Assembly (NCBI RefSeq): GCF_900100045.1
Contig: NZ_FNEA01000017.1
Span: 51,087-115,086 of the forward strand
Direction: 5' to 3'
Length of the DNA stretch: 64,000 bases
Source of the DNA: Paracoccus denitrificans
GTDB taxonomy: Bacteria; Pseudomonadota; Alphaproteobacteria; Rhodobacterales; Rhodobacteraceae
Shown: positions 56,419 to 64,000 of the stretch, one piece after another
How positions within the stretch are numbered: the stretch's first letter is position 1
How the letters are laid out: each line of letters opens with the position of its first letter
Translations under genes and position numbers: made by a program
Notes under the pieces: model-generated
Database searches by the model: none
Told to the model about the DNA's origin: nothing
What the model saw: only the letters and a program-made list of their open reading frames with translations

Positions 56419-57435
56419 TCAGCGCAGCACTTCGCGCTGCCAGCGGCGGGTCCAGTCGGGCATGACCACCGCCATCTCGGCCGGGTCCAGGAACAGCATC
56501 TGGCCCGCCTGCTCGGCGGTGGGCAGGATCGTGGCCAGATCGTCCGACAGCACCACCTTGCTGTTGACCGGGCCGATCACCTGCGCTTCCGAGAAGCATT
56601 TCTGCGCCTCGACCGACAGCACGGTGTCGATGAACTTCATCGCCAGGTCCTGCTGTTGTGTGCCCTTGGGGATCGAGATGGTCGGGCGAATGCCCACCGC
56701 GCCTTCCTGCGGATAGGCGACGGCCAGCGGCAGCCCGCCCTTGATCGCCACGCCGGCCCTGTCGGGATACCATACCGCGATGTCGATCTCGCCCCGCTCG
56801 AACAGCGAGACCACCTGGTCGGCCTGGGTGTGCAAGAGCACCGCCGATTGCGCCAGCGGCTTGATCTTGGCGATGCCGGGGCCCGGGTCTTGCTGCGTCC
56901 CGCCCTCCATCTGGTTCAGCGCGGCGAGGAATTGCCAGCCCGCCGTGGCCGAAACGTCGCCGATGGTGATCCGGCCTTCGTATTTCGGATCGAACAGGTC
57001 GTTCCACGAGGTCGGCGGCGTTGTCACCGTCTCCTTGTTATAGACGATGGTGGTGGCGCCCAGCATGGCGGCGACATAGGCGTCGCCCTTGCCCCAGGCG
57101 CCCTCGATGATGTCGGGCGCATTCGTCAGCGCCGCGCGGTCAAGCGGAACCAGCAGCCCCTCATTGGCCATCTGCACCGCGAATGCGTCGTCGGCAAAGA
57201 CCACGTCCATGTCCGACTGCCCGGCGGTCGCCCTGACCGAAGCCGCGTGCTGCGCCGAGCTTGCCGGCTTGAGCAGCACCGAAGCCCCGGTCGCCTCGGA
57301 AAAAGGCTGGACATAGCAGGTCTTGACGTTGTCGGCGAAAGAGCCGCCGAAGGCGCCGACGACCAGTTCCTGCGCGGATGCGGCCGTGATCGCGCCAAGG
57401 GCGACCGTCGTCGTCAATGCGAATTTTCTGAACAC
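56419..57435 (-). CDS. PotD-like periplasmic binding protein (GTG start)
   Basis: This is a 338-residue SBP_bac_6/8-type protein. A short signal peptide (FRKFALTTTVALGAITAASA) is followed by QELVVGAFGGSFADN. Later segments, VVFADDAFAVQMANEGLLVPLD and IDIAVWYPDRAGVAIKGG, are typical of polyamine/opine-type binding proteins. The GTG start is preferred because GGGGAGG lies seven bases upstream. The frame stays open far beyond, but only antisense to other genes. It is first in the minus-strand operon. The ligand is unknown. Confidence 0.88.
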   Translation of the reverse strand: MFRKFALTTTVALGAITAASAQELVVGAFGGSFADNVKTCYVQPFSEATGASVLLKPASSAQHAASVRATAGQSDMDVVFADDAFAVQMANEGLLVPLDRAALTNAPDIIEGAWGKGDAYVAAMLGATTIVYNKETVTTPPTSWNDLFDPKYEGRITIGDVSATAGWQFLAALNQMEGGTQQDPGPGIAKIKPLAQSAVLLHTQADQVVSLFERGEIDIAVWYPDRAGVAIKGGLPLAVAYPQEGAVGIRPTISIPKGTQQQDLAMKFIDTVLSVEAQKCFSEAQVIGPVNSKVVLSDDLATILPTAEQAGQMLFLDPAEMAVVMPDWTRRWQREVLR

Positions 57436-57509
57436 AAGCAAACCTCCCCGCCTGGTTGTTCTGGTCGGTCGCCGCAGGCGCTCGACAGTATCCGACTCTG
57501 GCAGTCTGG

Positions 57510-57546
57510 CATATGTCTTTTGATAAAGATACCAGAAAGCCATATG
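57510..57546. promoter_or_regulatory. Inverted-repeat operator in divergent promoter region
   Basis: CATATGTCTTT (57510-57520) and AAAGCCATATG (57536-57546) are 11-base inverted repeats with one mismatch, 15 bases apart. The right arm contains the MarR start codon. The region is A/T-rich and lies between the binding-protein gene and the MarR gene, so one repressor dimer pair could control both directions. Confidence 0.55.
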
Positions 57547-58143
57547 AAAGATATAATTCGCAATACCCGCACGATTGCGGTAATGACGAAGGGCGGGCGG
57601 ATCATTCAGCGACAAGGGCCAAGCTTGGACGAGGAACCGATAAGATACTGGGAAAACGACCGGATCGGACGCGGCATGCGGCAATGGCGGCGCGAGGTGC
57701 CGCAGATCGACAGCAGCGGCAAGGCAGTCGTCGGCCGCGTCCTGCATCTGCAAGAGGTCATCATCGACAAGGTGAACCGCAACCTTGCACGATTCGGGCT
57801 GAAGTTCCCGACCTATGCCATCCTGGCCACGATCCGCGTCAGCGGCCCGCCCTATCGCATGACGCCCAGCGAGTTGCTGTCCGCCATCGTCATCTCCTCG
57901 GGCGGGCTGTCCAACCTGCTGCGCAAGCTGGAAAGGGACGGGCTGGTGCAGCGCAGCGCCGACAAGCGCGACGGCCGCGGCGTCATCGTCGAGCTGACCG
58001 AAAAGGGCATCGCCCTGACCGATGAGAGCATGGCCGCCCATGCGGCGCTGGAGCGCGAACTGATCGCGGCGCTGTCGCCGCAGGATTGCGAAAGCATGGC
58101 GCGGATGCTGAGCGTGCTGATCGCCACCAACAGCGCGGGATAG
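57544..58143 (+). CDS. MarR family transcriptional regulator
   Basis: This 199-residue regulator is longer than usual: about 60 residues precede the winged helix. The DNA-binding part reads MTPSELLSAIVISSGGLSNLLRKLERDGLV (core AIVISSGGLSNLLRKLE) with the wing RSADKRDGRGVIVELT. The ATG lies inside an inverted repeat, suggesting tight autorepression; the ribosome site is weak (AAAG). It is followed after three bases by the hydroxyacid dehydrogenase gene. Confidence 0.88.
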   Translation: MKDIIRNTRTIAVMTKGGRIIQRQGPSLDEEPIRYWENDRIGRGMRQWRREVPQIDSSGKAVVGRVLHLQEVIIDKVNRNLARFGLKFPTYAILATIRVSGPPYRMTPSELLSAIVISSGGLSNLLRKLERDGLVQRSADKRDGRGVIVELTEKGIALTDESMAAHAALERELIAALSPQDCESMARMLSVLIATNSAG

Positions 58144-58146
58144 CGG

Positions 58147-59331
58147 ATGGACCACACCCGCCACGCCGTCAACATCGACGAGATCGAACGGGCGGCGCGG
58201 CGCTATCTGCCGGGTTTCCTGTTCGATTTCATCGCCGGCGGCGTCGATGGCGAGGCGGGGCTCATGCGCAACAGGCAGGCATTCGCCCGCCACCGGCTGG
58301 TGCCGCGCTATCTGCGCGACGTCTCGCGCCGCTCGCTGAGTACCCGCATTCTGGGCCGTGACTACGCGATGCCCCTGGGCATCTCGCCGACCGGCCCGGC
58401 GCAACTGTTCCGCCGCGATGCCGACCGGATGCTGGCTCGCGCCGCACGCGAGGCCGACATTCCCTTCGTCCTGTCCGGCGCCGCCGGTGCCTCGCTCGAG
58501 GAAATCACCCGGATCGCGCCGGAACACGGCTGGTTCCAGCTTTATCCCGCCCGCGACCGGGCCATCACCCGCGACCAGATCCGCCGCGCCGCCGATGCCG
58601 GCACCCCGGCCCTGGTGCTGACCGTCGATACGCCGGTGACACCCAAGCGCGAACGACACCTGCGCAACCGGATCTCGGTCCCGTTCCGGCCCGGCCCGGC
58701 GCTGTGGCCGCGCCTTGCGAAAGAGGTGCTGCTGCACCCGGAATGGTTCCTGCGCTTTCTGCTGGGCGGCGGCATGGAGGCGATGGGCAACTGGGCGCCC
58801 TATGCGCCCAAGGGGGCCGGCGCCTCGGAAATCGCGGCCTTTTTCTTTGACCAGGCCTTCGCGCCGGGCGAAAGCGGCACGTTGTGCTGGCAAGACCTTG
58901 AAGCCTGCCGCGCCCTCTGGCCCGGGCCGCTGATCGTCAAGGGCATCCTGCACCCCGAGGATGCCCGACGCGCGGCCTCGCTTGGCGCGGATGCGATCAT
59001 GGTCTCGAACCACGGCGGCAAGGCGCTGGATGCGGCACCCGCAGCGCTGGACATGCTGCCGGCGATCCGGCACGCGGTGGGACCGGATTATCCACTGTTC
59101 CTTGACAGCGGCGTGCGGCGCGGGTCGGATATCGTCATCGCGCTGTGCCTTGGCGCGGATTTCGTCTTTGCCGGCCGGCCGACGCTTTACGGCACCGCCG
59201 CCGGAGCCGAGGCGGGGGCCCGCAAGGCCCTGTCCATCCTGCGGCAGGAAACCGATCTGGTCATGGCCGGAATCGGCTGCACCTCGCCGGCGGAGCTGGG
59301 GCCTGATTATCTGACAATGGGGGACGCGTGA
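58147..59331 (+). CDS. FMN-dependent alpha-hydroxyacid dehydrogenase with altered active site
   Basis: This is a 394-residue flavoprotein of the lactate/mandelate/glycolate oxidase family. The fold motifs are complete: FDFIAGGVDGEAG at the N-terminus, VLTVDTPVTPKRERHLRNR and MVSNHGGKALDAAP. Compared with the usual YDY and HGGRQLD, the first active-site Tyr is Phe and the substrate-binding Arg after HGG is Lys. An unusual 2-hydroxy acid, or weak activity, is therefore possible. The gene is three bases from the MarR gene and overlaps the aldo/keto reductase gene. Confidence 0.87.
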   Translation: MDHTRHAVNIDEIERAARRYLPGFLFDFIAGGVDGEAGLMRNRQAFARHRLVPRYLRDVSRRSLSTRILGRDYAMPLGISPTGPAQLFRRDADRMLARAAREADIPFVLSGAAGASLEEITRIAPEHGWFQLYPARDRAITRDQIRRAADAGTPALVLTVDTPVTPKRERHLRNRISVPFRPGPALWPRLAKEVLLHPEWFLRFLLGGGMEAMGNWAPYAPKGAGASEIAAFFFDQAFAPGESGTLCWQDLEACRALWPGPLIVKGILHPEDARRAASLGADAIMVSNHGGKALDAAPAALDMLPAIRHAVGPDYPLFLDSGVRRGSDIVIALCLGADFVFAGRPTLYGTAAGAEAGARKALSILRQETDLVMAGIGCTSPAELGPDYLTMGDA

Positions 59332-60281
59332 TGGAAAAACGACGACTGGGACGCTCTGACCTGCTGGTGCCGCCGGTGGTGTTCGGCGGCAACGTCTTCG
59401 GCTGGACCGTGGATCGGGCGACGGGCTTCGACCTGCTCGACCGCATGGTCGAACAGGGGCTGACGATGATCGACACCGCCGATGTCTATTCCGCCTGGGT
59501 CGAGGGTCACAAGGGCGGCGAATCCGAGGTGCTGATCGGCGCATGGCTGACCAGCCGCGGCGGGCGCGACCGGGTGATCCTGGCCACGAAATGCGGGATG
59601 CGCATGGGCGACGGCAATCGCGGCCTGTCGGCACGCTGGATCGAGCAGGCGGTCGAACATTCACTGCGGCGCCTGGGGACCGATTACATCGACCTCTACC
59701 AAGCGCATGAACCCGACCCCGAGGTGCCGCTGGAGGAAACCATGACCGCCCTTGCCCGGCTGGTTCAGGCCGGCAAGGTCCGCGTGCTGGGCAACTCGAA
59801 TTTCTCGGCCGCGCAGACCGAGGCGGCCCTGGCCGTCAGCCGCGATCTGGGCCTGCCCCGGTTCGAAAGCACGCAACCCGAATTCAACCTGATCGCACGG
59901 GAGGGCTTCGAGGGCCCGCTTGCCGATCTGTGCCGGCGCGAAGAGATCGGCGCCATCAGCTATTTCGCGCTGGCCGCGGGCTTCCTGAGCGGCAAATACC
60001 GCAGCGAGGCGGATGTTTCCGGCGCACGGGCCGGGCGCGTGGCCGCCTGCATGACACCGCGGAACATGCGGATCCTGCAAACCCTGCTGGAGGTCGCCGA
60101 AGCCGAGGGCGTCCCGCCCGCCGCGGCGGCGATCGCATGGGTCCGCGCCCAGCCGGGCATCACCGCCCCGATCGCCAGCGCCACCAGCCTGGCGCAGCTG
60201 GACGCGCTGATCCTTGCAGCGCGACACCGGCTGTCGCCGGAATCGCTTGGCCGGCTGAATGCCGCCTCGCTTCACGGCTGA
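59331..60281 (+). CDS. Aldo/keto reductase
   Basis: This 316-residue NADPH-dependent reductase has the catalytic Asp and Tyr in DTADVYSAW, Lys in VILATKCG, His in DLYQAHEPD, and the cofactor segment SNFSAAQTEAAL. The ATG follows GGGGG at seven bases and overlaps the previous stop. It probably reduces or oxidises a carbonyl intermediate in the same pathway as the hydroxyacid dehydrogenase. Confidence 0.9.
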   Translation: MEKRRLGRSDLLVPPVVFGGNVFGWTVDRATGFDLLDRMVEQGLTMIDTADVYSAWVEGHKGGESEVLIGAWLTSRGGRDRVILATKCGMRMGDGNRGLSARWIEQAVEHSLRRLGTDYIDLYQAHEPDPEVPLEETMTALARLVQAGKVRVLGNSNFSAAQTEAALAVSRDLGLPRFESTQPEFNLIAREGFEGPLADLCRREEIGAISYFALAAGFLSGKYRSEADVSGARAGRVAACMTPRNMRILQTLLEVAEAEGVPPAAAAIAWVRAQPGITAPIASATSLAQLDALILAARHRLSPESLGRLNAASLHG

Positions 60282-60294
60282 TGGCTGACAGGCT

Positions 60295-60315
60295 CGCGGG
60301 TTTGACGGCCCCGCG
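60295..60315. terminator. Possible terminator between convergent genes
   Basis: CGCGGG (60295-60300) pairs with CCCGCG (60310-60315) in the 48-base gap between the convergent aldo/keto reductase and UDP-galactopyranose mutase genes. The stem is short and has no T-run, so the call rests mainly on position. Confidence 0.35.
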
Positions 60316-60329
60316 GTCATCAGGCCCGA

Positions 60330-61810
<1,481 letters not shown>

Positions 61811-62710
61811 TCAGCCCTCGATCCTTCCCGTAGCGGCCCGCCATGCATCGCCGGGCGCGATGCGGCGTTGCAGGCACAGCCGGGCCAGCCGCAAGGCTCC
61901 GGCACGCGCGGGAATCCGGCGGTCGATGTTCACTATGCCGCGGAATTCGGGAACAAGCCCGGGAAAGCTCCTGCGCAGATGGTTGCCCAAGGCATAGGCG
62001 GTCATGATCCTTTCGGCCAGAAAGCCCAGATAGCGGCGCTGATAGCCATCCCTTTCGTGCATCTTCAGCCGGGCGCGCGTCTCGGCCAGGATATCGAACA
62101 GCAGCGCGCTGTAATGGTCGAAGACCGGGCGCGACATGACGCACATGTTGCCCATCACGAAACGGTTGCTGCGCAAGGCGCGATCCAGGTCGGGACGGAA
62201 ATGCGGATGCCGCTCGGCCACCACCGCGCGCAGCACCGCCAGATCATGCCCATGATGGAAAACCCGGTAATGCAGGCCCAGAGGCAACGACAAGCGAGCG
62301 GGCCGTGGCACGATCAGCAGCGGCCCGGCAGGGCGCGCGAACCGCGCCGCGACATCGGTGCGATATGCCGCCGCGTCGAAATCCGGCAGGTAGCGTTCGG
62401 CATGGAAATGCGCGTTCAGCCTGCCGGTGAAATCGAACAGCCGGCGATAGTGCATCAGCCCGACCGGCCCCGTGCAGGGCAGGTTCTTCCACGCCCAGTA
62501 ATGCGCCGTCAGCTCGCAATATTCGGGGTTCAGGGCCGAGATGTTGTCGCCCGTATCGTCGCCCGCCATGTCCGGCAGAACCGTCCCTGCCCCGGCCCGC
62601 CCGACATGGATCGGCATCAGGCAGGGGCCGGCCAGAACCGGATGCGGCGCGTGATAAGCGATCAGGATCCGCGCGCCCCCGCCCTCGTCGTCCCTGCCCC
62701 CGCTGTCCAT
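61811..62710 (-). CDS. DUF4422 domain protein, probable polysaccharide glycosyltransferase
   Basis: This 299-residue protein matches the DUF4422 family found in capsule and exopolysaccharide loci: ALNPEYCELTAHYWAWKN, VGLMHYRRLFDF and, near residue 225, YQRRYLGFLAERIMTAY. There is no signal peptide or clear membrane helix. Some members have been described as sugar transferases; the exact sugar is unknown. It diverges from the glycosyltransferase gene on its right. Confidence 0.85.
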   Translation of the reverse strand: MDSGGRDDEGGGARILIAYHAPHPVLAGPCLMPIHVGRAGAGTVLPDMAGDDTGDNISALNPEYCELTAHYWAWKNLPCTGPVGLMHYRRLFDFTGRLNAHFHAERYLPDFDAAAYRTDVAARFARPAGPLLIVPRPARLSLPLGLHYRVFHHGHDLAVLRAVVAERHPHFRPDLDRALRSNRFVMGNMCVMSRPVFDHYSALLFDILAETRARLKMHERDGYQRRYLGFLAERIMTAYALGNHLRRSFPGLVPEFRGIVNIDRRIPARAGALRLARLCLQRRIAPGDAWRAATGRIEG

Positions 62711-62786
62711 GCCGTCATCCTTCGCGTATCAAAGGGCTGCGCAGGGGGCAGCGTTAGCAAGTGCAGGCAGGGAAAGGAATAGGGCG

Positions 62787-63899
62787 GTGGCGGGAAAACG
62801 GAAGACCGTGATGTTCGTGGGCGGCAGCCTGATGCCCTTCTGCCGCTTCCGCCGCGCCCTGATCGAAAGGCTGGTGCGCGATCACGACTGTCGTGTCATC
62901 TGCGCCTATTGGGGGGATCGCGCGGACGGGTTCTTCGCTCCCTTCGATCTGGAGGGGGTCGTCTGGCAGGATCTGGGCGGCGATCACGCCAGCCCCCCCG
63001 GCATTGCCGATCTGCCCCCGCTGGCCCGCCTGTTCCGCACCATCCGCCGCCACAGGCCGGATGTGATCTGCTGCTTCAACGCGAAGCCGATCGCTCTGGG
63101 CCCGCGCATCGCCCGTCTGGCCCGCCCCGGTGCAAGGATCGTCGCGCTCATGGAGGGCCTCGGCTCGGCCCTGTCCTTCCTGCTGGACGCATCCGGCCCG
63201 AAGCGGCGCGTTTTCCGCACGCTGACCCGGCCGGTGGATCGCTGGGTGTTGCTGAACGACCGCGATGCCGGGGTGATCCTGGACCTTCACCCGCAGCGGC
63301 GGGAAAGCATCTCCACCCTGCCCGGCATCGGCATCGACCCGGATCATTTCAGCCCCGGCCCCGATCTGCTTGCCCAAAGGCGGCTGATCTTCGTCGGCCG
63401 CCTGGTGCCGGAAAAGGGGATCGACATGTTCCTGGCACTGGCCCGGCATCTGCGCGGCAGCGACTGGCGGCTGGCCGCAGCGGGCCTGCCCACATCCCAC
63501 GGCATCGCCCCGGCCGAGATCGAAAGCTGGCTGCGCGAGGGCCTGCTGGAATCCTGCGCACCCGTGCACGACATGGCCGCCTTCTACCGCCGCGCCTCGG
63601 TCCTGGTCTTTCCCTCGCGCTACGAAGAGGGCCTGCCCGCCGTGATCATGGAGGCGCAGGCGAGCGGCCTGCCCTGCCTCGTCCGCGACACCCCCGTCCT
63701 GCGCGGCACGATCCGCCACGGCGAAACGGGCTTTCTCGTCTCGGGCGAGGATCCTTCCGATTGGGCCGCGGCGCTGAAGTGGCTGGAGGAACCGGCCACG
63801 TTCGCAGCCTTCTCGGCTGCCGCGCGGCGCCATGCGGTGGAACAGTTCGATCAGGACCGCATCAATGCCCGGCTGATCGGGCTGCTGCTTCAGGCATAG
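62787..63899 (+). CDS. Family 4-type glycosyltransferase (GT-B fold)
   Basis: This 370-residue transferase has an N-terminal acceptor domain with a glycine loop (MFVGGSLMPFCRFR) and a C-terminal nucleotide-sugar domain: LIFVGRLVPEKGIDMFLALA, then VFPSRYEEGLPAVIMEAQASGLP, the EX7E motif of GT4 enzymes (core YEEGLPAVIMEAQA). The start is a GTG (VAGKRKTV), with GGAAAGGAA upstream; an ATG eight codons in is the alternative. It probably adds a sugar to an undecaprenyl-linked glycan at the inner membrane. Confidence 0.88.
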   Translation: MAGKRKTVMFVGGSLMPFCRFRRALIERLVRDHDCRVICAYWGDRADGFFAPFDLEGVVWQDLGGDHASPPGIADLPPLARLFRTIRRHRPDVICCFNAKPIALGPRIARLARPGARIVALMEGLGSALSFLLDASGPKRRVFRTLTRPVDRWVLLNDRDAGVILDLHPQRRESISTLPGIGIDPDHFSPGPDLLAQRRLIFVGRLVPEKGIDMFLALARHLRGSDWRLAAAGLPTSHGIAPAEIESWLREGLLESCAPVHDMAAFYRRASVLVFPSRYEEGLPAVIMEAQASGLPCLVRDTPVLRGTIRHGETGFLVSGEDPSDWAAALKWLEEPATFAAFSAAARRHAVEQFDQDRINARLIGLLLQA

Positions 63900-63929
63900 C
63901 GCCCTGCTTTTTGCGTCGGATTTTCTGCT

Positions 63930-64000
63930 TTAGCGTTCGAGGAGTTTTCGGTGGTTTCTTTCGAGCAGTGCCAGGCCGGCGAGCAGCAGGGTCAGGGCGA
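63930..64000 (-). CDS. Possible C-terminal end of a gene cut by the window edge
   Basis: A minus-strand frame is open from the window end to a TAA at 63930-63932. It encodes a hydrophobic run, LTLLLAGLALL, followed by a basic tail ERNHRKLLER. It uses AGA and CGA codons that are rare elsewhere in the window. This could be a membrane or sorting-signal tail of a polysaccharide-associated protein, or the end of a transposase. There is too little sequence to decide. Confidence 0.3.
   Translation of the reverse strand, partial: ALTLLLAGLALLERNHRKLLER

Noticed and set aside
57436..59664. Long in-frame extension upstream of the PotD-like gene
   Set aside because: The GTG with GGGGAGG and a signal peptide defines the start; the extension is antisense to the MarR, FMN dehydrogenase and aldo/keto reductase genes.

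Overview
The window is one 64 kb stretch of dense, very GC-rich DNA. Third codon positions are strongly G/C biased, and most genes overlap their neighbours by ATGA or GTGA or lie a few bases apart. The families present (class I PHA synthase, alphaproteobacterial LexA box, ABC and TRAP solute importers, fused carnitine dehydrogenase-thioesterase, fused 2-aminobenzoyl-CoA monooxygenase/reductase) suggest an alphaproteobacterium, most likely Rhodobacterales close to Paracoccus. That assignment is inference. I found no rRNA, tRNA, CRISPR array or complete insertion sequence.

Layout. 1-3762 (+): C-terminal part of a PHA synthase, a P2-type cation ATPase, and a 95-residue internally duplicated protein behind a promoter with a LexA-type box. 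3784-17172 (-): a 13-gene operon for CoA-dependent, partly reductive breakdown of 2-aminobenzoate (anthranilate) or a close aromatic acid. It encodes the fused monooxygenase/reductase, SDR, MarR regulator, hydratase, acyl-CoA dehydrogenase, thioesterase, Rid protein, CoA ligase, a Liv-type importer and an alpha/beta hydrolase. A 3-hydroxyacyl-CoA dehydrogenase gene diverges from it across a perfect palindrome. 18429-25048 (-): a LacI-controlled cassette with a polar-amino-acid-type importer, a 2-hydroxyacid dehydrogenase, a KDG-kinase-like enzyme and a hydratase; its substrate is unknown. 25124-34413: a carnitine cassette with BKACE enzyme, fused carnitine dehydrogenase/thioesterase, peptide-type importer, alpha/beta hydrolase and a divergent GlxA-type regulator. 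34417-36705: a cystathionine synthase/lyase gene divergent from a LysR gene. 36874-46214 (+): a GntR-regulated sugar-acid cassette with TRAP importer, idonate/gulonate-type dehydrogenase, FMN hydroxyacid dehydrogenase, UxuA, UxuB and KDG kinase. 46328-49920 (+): a TetR-regulated ABC efflux operon. 49930-60281: a PotABCD-like importer with a NodB-fold deacetylase/imidase, two SDRs and an amidase, divergent from MarR, FMN hydroxyacid dehydrogenase and aldo/keto reductase genes. 60330-64000: surface-polysaccharide genes (UDP-galactopyranose mutase, DUF4422 protein, glycosyltransferase).

The window is therefore a run of self-contained import-and-degrade cassettes, each with its own regulator and, in most cases, a visible operator-like repeat at the divergent promoter. 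Four of the five binding-protein genes are followed directly by a stable stem-loop before the next transporter gene, which suggests that binding-protein mRNA is kept in excess. The cassettes least explained by known pathways are 18429-25048 and 49930-60281.
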